This document shows positions 14,190 through 21,570 of a stretch of DNA of 24,059 bases, in pieces (the stretch's first letter is position 1; each line of letters begins with the position of its first letter). Origin of the DNA: Sulfurovum sp. (GTDB lineage: Bacteria > Campylobacterota > Campylobacteria > Campylobacterales > Sulfurovaceae); assembly GCA_027038155.1 (NCBI GenBank), contig JALVXW010000326.1, forward strand, positions 1 to 24,059. The letters run 5' to 3'. Below the pieces are notes generated by a model. It was not told the origin of the DNA, ran no database searches, and was given only the letters and a program-made list of their open reading frames with translations. Position numbers and translations under genes: made by a program.

Positions 14190-15395
14190 TTATAAATAGT
14201 CCATTTCTAAGCGTACTTGATCTTCATATGTTTCACGCTTACGTATCAGTCTATCTTTTCCTCTCCAAAGGGCAACTTCAGCTGGTTTTGCACGCGTATT
14301 GTAGTTACTTGCCATAGTAAATCCATAGGCACCTGCCGAATGCACCACCACAATATCATTGTGTGACAATGGAGGCAAAGGCACATCCTTGCCAAAAAAG
14401 TCACCACTCTCACACACAGGGCCTACCACATCAGCTGGCGTTTTTTCACCTTCAATTCCTACTGCCTCTATCTTATGATAGGCATTATAGAGACTAGGCC
14501 GAATAAGGTCATTCATCCCACCATCTACAATCACAAATCGTTTGCTACCATTGTTTTTTTCATACAACACTCTGGTAAAAAATGCCCCTGCATTGGCGAC
14601 CACATAACGCCCTGGTTCACAAAGTAGTGTCACATCCAAACCTTTGGTTGCCTGAAAAATCACCTGTGCATAGGCACTAGGAGAGATGGTCACCTCCTCA
14701 TCATACACCACACCAATACCACCACCAACATCAAAAAACTTAATCTCTATCTTAATTGCTTTCAGTGAACGCACCAAATCTGCCACTATCGTTGCTGCTT
14801 CTGCTATGGGTTCTAGTTTCGTAAGCTGAGAACCTATATGAAAATGAATCCCCACAGGATTAAGAAATTCTGATTTATTAGCATAAATGTACATACGTTT
14901 TGCCATATCTATCTCTACCCCAAATTTATTTTCGTGCAGTCCTGTAGAGATATAGGGGTGTGTTTGTGGGTCTATATTGGGATTGACACGAATAGAGATG
15001 CGTGCCTCTTTCCCAAGCTCTTTAGCTACCAATTCTACACGCTTCATCTCTGCTTCACTCTCAAGATTTAGCATCAAGATATCTTTTTGTATCGCTTCAC
15101 GTATCTCATCATCACGTTTGCCCACACCTGAGAAGATAATTTTATACTTATCTACCCCTGCGGTAAGTGCACGGTTTACCTCACCAATACTCACACAGTC
15201 CGCACCAGCACCAAGTTTTGCCAAATGTGCAATCACCGAAAGATTTGAGTTTGCCTTTACCGCATAGTTAATCATTGATTTTTTGCCCGCAAAAGCCTCT
15301 TTGAGTGTCATATATCTGTTTTCAATATAATCAAAATCATATACATACAATGGTGTTCCATACTTTTTCACCAATGTTTGGGTATCTAGTATCAT
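14190..15395 (-). CDS. lysA: Diaminopimelate decarboxylase
   Basis: A 401-residue alanine-racemase-fold PLP enzyme that makes lysine from meso-diaminopimelate. PLP lysine K47 is in INYAVKANSN. GLHENKFGV, IHFHIGSQL, FDVGGGIGV, EPGRYVVANAG and the substrate-binding CESGDFFG (Cys) are present. The start follows CAGGATT. It heads the minus-strand biosynthetic run and faces argF across a 310-bp divergent gap. Confidence 0.96.
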   Translation of the reverse strand: MILDTQTLVKKYGTPLYVYDFDYIENRYMTLKEAFAGKKSMINYAVKANSNLSVIAHLAKLGAGADCVSIGEVNRALTAGVDKYKIIFSGVGKRDDEIREAIQKDILMLNLESEAEMKRVELVAKELGKEARISIRVNPNIDPQTHPYISTGLHENKFGVEIDMAKRMYIYANKSEFLNPVGIHFHIGSQLTKLEPIAEAATIVADLVRSLKAIKIEIKFFDVGGGIGVVYDEEVTISPSAYAQVIFQATKGLDVTLLCEPGRYVVANAGAFFTRVLYEKNNGSKRFVIVDGGMNDLIRPSLYNAYHKIEAVGIEGEKTPADVVGPVCESGDFFGKDVPLPPLSHNDIVVVHSAGAYGFTMASNYNTRAKPAEVALWRGKDRLIRKRETYEDQVRLEMDYL

Positions 15396-15705
15396 CTATT
15401 TAATCCTGAAATGTTATTTAGGGTGATTTTATCTAAAAATGATTAAAGATAGCGTTACAGGGGTCATATAATTGAAGCTATCTACGCATCTTAGGTTGCA
15501 CAACATCCCAAATCTCGAAATAGAATTCCTTGAAGGTGGAAAAGAGTAACAACGCACAGGGAAAAGAAGATGCCCAAAAGATGTTTCATTGTAGCTAATA
15601 AGGCAACAAAAGAATATAATTTTATTATTATACTGCAACCAAAATTATGGTAAAATAATCTCTTTTAAATTTTTACTATCTTTAAGATAGATAAAAGGAA
15701 GTCTT
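15396..15705. promoter_or_regulatory. Divergent lysA/argF intergenic region with promoters and AGATAG motifs
   Basis: Minus-strand GATAAAAT (15433-15426) is a candidate lysA -10. Plus-strand TAAAAT (15651-15656), after TTATGG, is a candidate argF -10. A perfect dyad CTATCTT-T-AAGATAG lies at 15676-15690, just ahead of the argF ribosome binding site AAAAGGAA. AGATAGC (near 15446-15452) and GCTATCT (near 15476-15482) also occur. The middle 15485-15610 contains frames broken by stops and no gene I recognise; a 69-codon minus-strand frame there has no protein-like features. Confidence 0.4.
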
Positions 15706-16650
15706 ATGAGACACTTTTTAACATTGGCAGATTTTACCAAAGAGGAAATTTTGGAGATGATTGCCTTGGCACAGAAGATAAAAACACAAACCAAACAACG
15801 TAAGTTTGTTCCATATTTAGAGAAGCAGGCACTAGGAATGATATTTGAAAAGTCTTCTACGCGTACGCGTGTGAGTTTTGAGACAGGCATCTATCAACTT
15901 GGCGGTACAGGACTGTTTCTCTCTAGCAGTGATATGCAGTTGGGTCGCGGGGAACCTCTAAAAGATACATCTCGTGTAATTAGTCGTATGGTAGATATGG
16001 TCATGATACGTACTTTTGAACAATCTAAACTTGAAGAGTTTGCTAAGTACTCTAAAGTACCAGTGATTAATGGTCTTACAGATAGCTATCATCCTGTACA
16101 ACTTATGGCTGATTATCTTACGATGATAGAGTTTGGTAAAGAGAAAAATCCAGTGGTTGCCTATGTGGGTGATGGTAATAATATGACACACTCATGGCTC
16201 ATGCTTGCAACCAAATTAGGTTTTGAGCTTAGGGTTGCCACACCTAAAGGGTATGAGTGTGACGCTTCTATCGTAGCTGAAGCTATGGCGTTTGCCAAAA
16301 AGAGTGGTGCCAAAATCACCTTTGGGAACGACCCTGTTGAGGCAGTCAAGGGGTGTGATGTTGTGACAACTGACACATGGGTAAGTATGGGTCAAGAGGA
16401 TGAAAAAGAGATACGGGTAAAAGCATTTGACGGCTATATCGTAGATGAAAAACTCATGGGTTACGCAAAATCAGATGCTATCTTCCTACACTGTCTTCCT
16501 GCCTATAGAGGGTATGAAGTAAGTGAAGAGACATTTGAAAAACATGCAGAGGTCATCTTTGCAGAGGCGGAAAACAGACTCCATGCACAAAAAGGTGTAA
16601 TGGTTTGGCTGGACGCTAAGCGTAATGAAGAGTTAAGAGTTAAGAGTTAA
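15706..16650 (+). CDS. argF: Ornithine carbamoyltransferase
   Basis: A 314-residue enzyme forming citrulline in arginine synthesis. The carbamoyl-phosphate loop is FEKSSTRTR (S51-T52-R53-T54), HPVQ is in SYHPVQLMADYL, DGNNMTHSW binds ornithine, and HCLPAYRGYEV is the catalytic HCLP. The natural end of the family is near RLHAQKGVMVWL; here about 12 extra residues follow, and the last (EELRVKS and the stop) are encoded by a heptamer array. A terminator follows. A dyad lies just ahead of the ribosome binding site. Confidence 0.96.
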   Translation: MRHFLTLADFTKEEILEMIALAQKIKTQTKQRKFVPYLEKQALGMIFEKSSTRTRVSFETGIYQLGGTGLFLSSSDMQLGRGEPLKDTSRVISRMVDMVMIRTFEQSKLEEFAKYSKVPVINGLTDSYHPVQLMADYLTMIEFGKEKNPVVAYVGDGNNMTHSWLMLATKLGFELRVATPKGYECDASIVAEAMAFAKKSGAKITFGNDPVEAVKGCDVVTTDTWVSMGQEDEKEIRVKAFDGYIVDEKLMGYAKSDAIFLHCLPAYRGYEVSEETFEKHAEVIFAEAENRLHAQKGVMVWLDAKRNEELRVKS

Positions 16651-16657
16651 GAGTTAT
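16630..16657. repeat. Heptanucleotide tandem array (GAGTTAA) across the argF stop
   Basis: Four units: GAGTTAA at 16630, 16637 and 16644, then GAGTTAT at 16651. Seven is not a multiple of three, so a gain or loss of one unit would change the reading frame at the argF 3' end. TAA occurs once per unit, so the protein would still end nearby. Confidence 0.92.
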
Positions 16658-16662
16658 AGTTT

Positions 16663-16688
16663 GCATTGCATGGCAATGCTTTTATTTT
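16663..16688 (+). terminator. Rho-independent terminator of argF
   Basis: GCATTGC (16663-16669), loop ATG, GCAATGC (16673-16679), followed directly by TTTTATTTT. A perfect 7-bp stem with a T-run, 13 bases after the argF stop. Confidence 0.8.
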
Positions 16689-16716
16689 GGAATATAGAAA
16701 TAGGTTATGAGCGAAT

Positions 16717-16741
16717 TATAATAGTTTTACACTAGTAAAAC
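16717..16741 (+). promoter_or_regulatory. hemN promoter with an inverted repeat just downstream of the -10
   Basis: TATAAT at 16717-16722. A perfect inverted repeat GTTTTAC, ACTA, GTAAAAC follows at 16724-16741, covering the expected transcription start, a position suited to a repressor operator. The heptamer array at 16750 lies between this site and the hemN start. The operator role is inferred. Confidence 0.5.
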
Positions 16742-16749
16742 ATACCTTA

Positions 16750-16777
16750 ATTCCTCATTCCTCATTCCTCATTCCTC
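16750..16777. repeat. Heptanucleotide tandem array (ATTCCTC) in the hemN leader
   Basis: Four perfect units of ATTCCTC at 16750, 16757, 16764 and 16771, followed by ATTTTTTCC. It ends 10 bp before AAAGGA, the hemN ribosome binding site, so unit number would change leader length. Confidence 0.93.
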
Positions 16778-16799
16778 ATTTTTTCCAAAGGAAAACACA

Positions 16800-18167
16800 T
16801 TGAGTCAAATAGATTTTGAAAAGTTCAGTAAATACTCCAAGCCAGGACCAAGATATACCTCTTATCCCACTGCTTTGGAATTCAAAGACAACTTTAAATA
16901 TGATGACTACATCCATTACCTAGAAACCTCTACAGAACCTCTTTCGCTCTATGTGCATCTACCTTTTTGTAGAAGTGCCTGTTACTTTTGTGGATGTAAT
17001 GTGGTCTTTACTTCCAAGGAGGAGAAGCTTAGCCAATATATAGAGTACTTGAAAAAAGAGATAGATATCTTAGCCAAACATATAGACACCAAACGTGAAG
17101 TGATACAGTTTCACTTTGGAGGAGGAACCCCCACCTACTATAAAGCGTTTGAGTTAGATGAGATCGTCTCTTACATTAAATCAAAGTTTCCAAACTGGAG
17201 TAAAGAGGCGGAGATAAGTTGCGAAATAGACCCACGTTTTTTTAATGAAGAACAGATGAAAGTCTTTGCCAAACATGGCTTTAACCGTATTAGCTTTGGC
17301 GTACAAGATCTTGATAATAAGGTACAAAAAGAGATACACCGTATTCAGCCACTTGAACTGACACAAAAAGCTGTTAAACTGGCTAGAGCGTATGGAATTA
17401 ACTCCATTAATACAGACTTTATCTATGGACTACCTTACCAAAACCTAGAGACTTTTAAAAAGACACTTGAACTCTCTACAGTACTCAACCCAGACAGGGT
17501 AGCAGTCTTTAACTACGCTCATGTACCATGGCTTATGAAAACACAACGTAAGTTTGATGAGACAACCCTGCCAACTCCAGATGAAAAACTTAAAATCTTC
17601 CAATATACTATTGACTTTTTTGAGAACAAAGGCTATAAGATGGTAGGCATGGACCATTTTGCCAAACCAGAAGATGAACTCTTTGGAGCCATAGCCAAAG
17701 GTGAGCTACATAGAAACTTTCAAGGCTATACCACCAAAGGTGGTGCAAACCTCGTAGGTATTGGGCTTACAAGTATTGGTGAAGGTGCACGTTACTATGC
17801 ACAAAATACTAAAAATATGAAGCACTATGAAGAGGCAATAGATGCAGGCAAGCTTCCCTTTGAGCGTGGTGTAGAGCTGAGTGATGATGACTATTTAAGA
17901 AAAGCAGTCATTATGGAGCTTATGGCAAACTTCTCTATCAATAAAAAACGTGTAGAACAAGAGCATCACATTACATTTAACAGCTATTTTGCAGATGCTC
18001 TAAAAGAGCTACAAGCGTTTGTAGATGCAGACCTTGTAAGCATCACGGATGATAAAATTACAGTAAGTACCACAGGTACCCTGCTGATAAGAAATATTGC
18101 TATGCCATTTGATGCCTATATGCACCAATACAGTGGAGAGAAAAAGAGCTTTTCAAAGACAGTATAA
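16800..18167 (+). CDS. hemN: Oxygen-independent coproporphyrinogen III oxidase (radical SAM)
   Basis: A 455-residue enzyme for heme synthesis without oxygen. The radical-SAM cysteines are C57, C61 and C64, with the extra C66 (LPFCRSACYFCGCN) that marks true HemN as opposed to HemW. FHFGGGTPTYY, SCEIDPRF, NRISFGVQD and NTDFIYGLPYQ are all typical, and GLTSIGEGARYYAQN is the conserved C-terminal segment. The start is TTG, 8 bases after AAAGGA; no ATG is nearby. It is followed by the Fe-S protein gene after a REPIN-like pair. Confidence 0.95.
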   Translation: MSQIDFEKFSKYSKPGPRYTSYPTALEFKDNFKYDDYIHYLETSTEPLSLYVHLPFCRSACYFCGCNVVFTSKEEKLSQYIEYLKKEIDILAKHIDTKREVIQFHFGGGTPTYYKAFELDEIVSYIKSKFPNWSKEAEISCEIDPRFFNEEQMKVFAKHGFNRISFGVQDLDNKVQKEIHRIQPLELTQKAVKLARAYGINSINTDFIYGLPYQNLETFKKTLELSTVLNPDRVAVFNYAHVPWLMKTQRKFDETTLPTPDEKLKIFQYTIDFFENKGYKMVGMDHFAKPEDELFGAIAKGELHRNFQGYTTKGGANLVGIGLTSIGEGARYYAQNTKNMKHYEEAIDAGKLPFERGVELSDDDYLRKAVIMELMANFSINKKRVEQEHHITFNSYFADALKELQAFVDADLVSITDDKITVSTTGTLLIRNIAMPFDAYMHQYSGEKKSFSKTV

Positions 18168-18171
18168 TTCT

Positions 18172-18255
18172 GTAGGGTGGGTTTTCTAACCCACCGACAA
18201 TGATGTAGTAATATATTGAACTAACGTTCATGGTGGGTTAGAAAACCCACCCTAC
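18172..18255. repeat. REPIN-like inverted pair between hemN and the Fe-S gene
   Basis: Left unit: GTAG, GGTGGGTT, loop TTCT, AACCCACC. Right unit is its exact reverse complement ending CTAC at 18255. An AT-rich spacer of about 36 bp separates them. The pair could also fold as one long hairpin. It starts 4 bases after the hemN stop. Confidence 0.88.
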
Positions 18256-18286
18256 AAGAGGCAAAAATACAAAAGAGGAAAACCAT

Positions 18287-19603
18287 TTGAGCAAAAAAAC
18301 AGAAGAGATCTTCAATTTCTCAGAAACAAGTGATGCATGTATCAAATGTGGAAAGTGTATCCCTGTGTGTACCATTCATCAAGTAAGCCCAGATGAGACA
18401 ACCTCTCCTCGTGGTTTCATAGACCTGCTTGGTGCCTATCAAAGAGGTGATTTGGAACTTGATAAAAATGCCAAAAATATCTTTGAGTCCTGTTTTCTCT
18501 GTACGAATTGTGTTGATGTCTGTCCTAACGCACTTCCTACAGATATGGTCATAGAAGAGGTACGTGCAGATATAGCAGAAAAATTTGGTATACCTCTGTT
18601 TAAACGTATAGCCTTTTATCTTTTAGAGAATCGTAAAGTGATGGACATTGTCATGAAGTTTGGCTTTATGTTCAAAACCTGTGCCTTTGCAAATGAAAAA
18701 GAGAAAGGTGGACTCAAAGCCCGTTTTGCCTTACCAATGGTCAAAAAAGGTAGACTTATTCCCTCTATGTCATTTACCAGTTTTCTAAACAAATATCCTG
18801 AGAATATTCCTGCCAAAAAGCTTAATGATAACCCACAAGACAAACCTCTACGTATAGCTATCTTTATCGGGTGTCTTGCCAACTATAACTACCGTAATAT
18901 TGGTGATAGTTTAGTAGAGATACTTAAAGAGCTCAATATTGAAATCTTTATCCCTAAGAAGCAACAGTGTTGTGGTGCCCCAGCCTATTTTACGGGAGCC
19001 ATAGATTCCGTAGAACGTATGACCAAAGCCAATATAGAGTACTTTGAGAGCTTTATGGATGAGTGTGATGCCATGCTTATCCCGGAGGCTACCTGTTCGG
19101 CAATGGTAAAGCATGACTGGCAAGTCTTTTTCAGGAACCACGATATGCCCGAGTGGGAAGCACGTGCGAAGAGAGTGACTGAAAAAATCTATATGGCTAC
19201 CCAATGGCTAGATGACAATACAGCACTTCAAGAAATTTTAAAAGCCAAAGGTAAAAAGTTTGATACGCCTGTCACCTACCATGACCCCTGTCACGCCAGA
19301 AAAGTGCAAGGTATCTACAAACAACCTCGTAATTTGCTTGCACCAAACTACCCGATGGTAGAGATGAGTGATCCAAACAGATGTTGTGGATTTGGTGGGG
19401 TGACAATGCAGACAGAGAAGTTTCACTTTGCTGAAGCTGCAGGCAAACCAAAAGCTGCCATGATCAAAGAGACCCAAGCTACCTATGTCAGTGCTGAGTG
19501 TTCTGCTTGTCGTGTACAGATTGGTGAGTCACTCAATAGTGCAGAAGTAGATACAGTCTTTAAAAACCCTCTTGAGCTTATCGCTGAGTCCTTAAAAAAA
19601 TAA
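18287..19603 (+). CDS. GlpC/LutA-like Fe-S protein with CCG domains
   Basis: A 438-residue protein. Two 4Fe-4S sites lie at the N-terminus: C18, C21, C24, C28 (CIKCGKCIPVC) and C69, C72, C75, C79 (CFLCTNCVDVC). Two cysteine-rich CCG domains follow: GCLANYNYRN with QQCCGAPAYFTG, and DPCHARK with NRCCGFGG. This is the layout of GlpC, the GlcF glycolate oxidase subunit, LutA and heterodisulfide-reductase subunits, which pass electrons from a dehydrogenase to quinone or another carrier. No flavin dehydrogenase gene is adjacent, so the substrate is unknown. The start is TTG after AGAGGAAAA. Its stop is 2 bp from the convergent kinase gene. Confidence 0.88.
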   Translation: MSKKTEEIFNFSETSDACIKCGKCIPVCTIHQVSPDETTSPRGFIDLLGAYQRGDLELDKNAKNIFESCFLCTNCVDVCPNALPTDMVIEEVRADIAEKFGIPLFKRIAFYLLENRKVMDIVMKFGFMFKTCAFANEKEKGGLKARFALPMVKKGRLIPSMSFTSFLNKYPENIPAKKLNDNPQDKPLRIAIFIGCLANYNYRNIGDSLVEILKELNIEIFIPKKQQCCGAPAYFTGAIDSVERMTKANIEYFESFMDECDAMLIPEATCSAMVKHDWQVFFRNHDMPEWEARAKRVTEKIYMATQWLDDNTALQEILKAKGKKFDTPVTYHDPCHARKVQGIYKQPRNLLAPNYPMVEMSDPNRCCGFGGVTMQTEKFHFAEAAGKPKAAMIKETQATYVSAECSACRVQIGESLNSAEVDTVFKNPLELIAESLKK

Positions 19604-19605
19604 TA

Positions 19606-20832
19606 TTACATAGGCACAAGCATAAAGATATTTTTTTTATCTTCATGTTTATACTCTAATCTATAGTTTAATTTTTCTAAAATACTATCTACAATGTAAA
19701 GCCCCAATCCAAAACCTGAACTTCGTTTCTCTTTTTGAGAAAAGGGTTCTGTGTAGTAAGCTAAAGGGTGTGTCAAAGCATCACCTTTTGAGATAATCTC
19801 TATGGTGTTTTTATGATTTGAGACCATTACACATTTATCTTTGCCGTACTTTATACCATTGTCAATAAGATTTTTCAAAACCAGTGTCATAAGCTTTTTA
19901 TCTGTATTTAACGAGACATTCTCTATTTCAATTTTTAAACAGTTGCTATGCGTCATCAAAAGCTCTTGTGCATCAGCCACAATATCACTTAGCATTACAT
20001 ATTCAAATTTTGGCTCAAAACTTTGTGTTGTTACCCTCTCTATCTCTGCGAGTTCCGAAATAAGCTCATTCATACGCTCAAAAGCACGTACAAGTACTTT
20101 TTTTGTGCCCTCCTCCTCAATCATCTCCGCCACAATACGCCCTTTGGTAATAGGGGTTTTAAGCTCATGCATCAAATTACGCATAAAGAGATTTTTAGAC
20201 ATACTTAGTTCATTGATATAGACAATAGCATCATCAAAGCTCTTTGCAATTTTACCAATCTCATCATCATAGAGGTAGGTAATGCGTGTTTTCATATCAC
20301 CTTTGGCAAATTTTTGTATCTGTTTATGTAGATTTTTTAGAGGATAGAGCTTTTTAAGAACTGCTAAATACAATAAAAGAAGTAATGAAATTAAAAACAC
20401 ACCCAATAAGAGTGCTATCTCAAAGTAGTAATTTTGTGGTCGATTATCTTTTAGCATAAGGTGGTGTTCCATACGTTCTATATAGATATAGTGTTCTCCG
20501 TCTATATCAAAAACACGTACCCTTCCCAGTGATGAGCCACCCGAAAATATTGTTTCAGCATGTGCTTGAATTTTCTCTTTTATGCTCTTTAGTTGCTCTT
20601 TGGGTACTGCTCGTACATGTAGCTCTTTGTAGAGCTTGTTAAGCTCCTCTTTGCCTGTATTAAACTGTAAATTAGAAAGAAAGGTAATAGAGATAAGTTG
20701 ATAGCGTTTATAGGTTTCAATCTTTTGTCTATCTTTATCCCAAGAGAGAAAAAGCAAAAAAGTGGCTATCAAAATTACAATAGCCACGGAGAAGAGAATA
20801 TGAATAAAGGTACTTACTGAAAGATTTTTCAT
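19606..20832 (-). CDS. Membrane sensor histidine kinase, ArsS-like
   Basis: A 408-residue protein. Transmembrane segment 1 spans about residues 9-30 and segment 2 about 136-159, around a roughly 105-residue periplasmic sensor region without cysteines. A HAMP-like linker covers 160-210. The phospho-acceptor is H222 in NLMHELKTPITKGR, a motif I associate with the ArsS family of Campylobacterota. The ATP-binding domain has the N-box LIDNGIKYGKD and the G-box SGFGLGLYIVDS. Its ATG follows the response-regulator stop with no gap. H. pylori ArsS senses acid; the signal here is unknown. Confidence 0.88.
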   Translation of the reverse strand: MKNLSVSTFIHILFSVAIVILIATFLLFLSWDKDRQKIETYKRYQLISITFLSNLQFNTGKEELNKLYKELHVRAVPKEQLKSIKEKIQAHAETIFSGGSSLGRVRVFDIDGEHYIYIERMEHHLMLKDNRPQNYYFEIALLLGVFLISLLLLLYLAVLKKLYPLKNLHKQIQKFAKGDMKTRITYLYDDEIGKIAKSFDDAIVYINELSMSKNLFMRNLMHELKTPITKGRIVAEMIEEEGTKKVLVRAFERMNELISELAEIERVTTQSFEPKFEYVMLSDIVADAQELLMTHSNCLKIEIENVSLNTDKKLMTLVLKNLIDNGIKYGKDKCVMVSNHKNTIEIISKGDALTHPLAYYTEPFSQKEKRSSGFGLGLYIVDSILEKLNYRLEYKHEDKKNIFMLVPM

Positions 20833-21513
20833 CTATACTCTATCTGTAAGAAGATACCCTACCCCACGAATAGGTTTAATATAGATATTATCAGGGTCTA
20901 TTTTGGCAATTTTCTGTCGTATTCGTGAAATGATAACATCTATATTTTTAATGGAGGAGTCATCATCAATATGTTCACTCTCATACAGTAACTGTTCACG
21001 AGAGACAGAACCATTTTTATGCTGCAAGAGCATAAGTAATACATCATACTCAGCTGCTGTAAGCTCTAATGATTTTCCTCTAAAGCGTATTTCTCTGGCT
21101 TTTGCATCTGCTACAAAAAGCGCCTCTTTTTTAACAGATGCCTCCTCTACAGCATGGGTACGCCTTAAAATTGTTTTAATCCTAGACACCAACTCTCTAG
21201 GGTCATACGGCTTTGGCATATAGTCATCTGCCCCTCTCTCCATACCTATGACTTTGTCGGTAATATCATCACGTGCAGAGGAGATAATAATAGGAATATT
21301 GCTTATTTTGCGTATTTTAGGTATCACCGCTAAGCCATCCATGCCAGGAAGCGTCAAGTCTAAAATTATCAAATCAAACTTATGTTGCGTTAGCAAAGAG
21401 AGTCCAATATAGGGATCTTCAGCACCAATAACTTCCATATCAAATTTTGTTAAATAGTTTGTTAAGATAAGAGCCAACTCTGGGTCATCTTCTATAATCA
21501 GTACTTTTATAAT
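20833..21513 (-). CDS. OmpR/PhoB-type response regulator, ArsR-like, probable ATT start
   Basis: With start ATT 21513-21511 the protein has 226 residues and begins M-I-KVLIIEDDPELALIL, a complete receiver-domain start with the acidic pair D9/D10. The phospho-acceptor is D52 (LIILDLTLPGMDG), the switch residue is Ser in IIISSARDD, and Lys lies in MPKPYDP. Residues about 130-226 form a winged-helix DNA-binding domain ending YIKPIRGVGYLLTDRV. A TTG at 21477 would delete the acidic pair. Upstream of ATT, frame codons run back to TAG (21531-21529) with no ATG, GTG or TTG. AAAGGA (21525-21520) is 6 bases from ATT. An out-of-frame ATG at 21518 would fit if one base were missing. Confidence 0.85.
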   Translation of the reverse strand: MIKVLIIEDDPELALILTNYLTKFDMEVIGAEDPYIGLSLLTQHKFDLIILDLTLPGMDGLAVIPKIRKISNIPIIISSARDDITDKVIGMERGADDYMPKPYDPRELVSRIKTILRRTHAVEEASVKKEALFVADAKAREIRFRGKSLELTAAEYDVLLMLLQHKNGSVSREQLLYESEHIDDDSSIKNIDVIISRIRQKIAKIDPDNIYIKPIRGVGYLLTDRV

Positions 21514-21531
21514 GTCATATCCTTTACACTA

Positions 21532-21550
21532 ATAATCATTCAATTATCAT
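21532..21550 (-). promoter_or_regulatory. Direct repeat upstream of the response regulator, candidate autoregulatory site
   Basis: On the plus strand ATAATCAT (21532-21539), TCA, ATTATCAT (21543-21550): two 8-bp half-sites with one mismatch, repeated at 11 bp. OmpR-family regulators bind tandem half-sites at 10-11 bp spacing. The site lies 7 bases upstream of the AAAGGA ribosome binding site. In AT-rich DNA chance is a real alternative. Confidence 0.3.
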
Positions 21551-21570
21551 CAAAATTGTTTAATAGAGGA

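Noticed and set aside
15429..15638. 69-codon minus-strand ORF between lysA and argF
   Set aside because: Biased composition, no ribosome binding site and no recognisable motif. It overlaps the likely promoter region.
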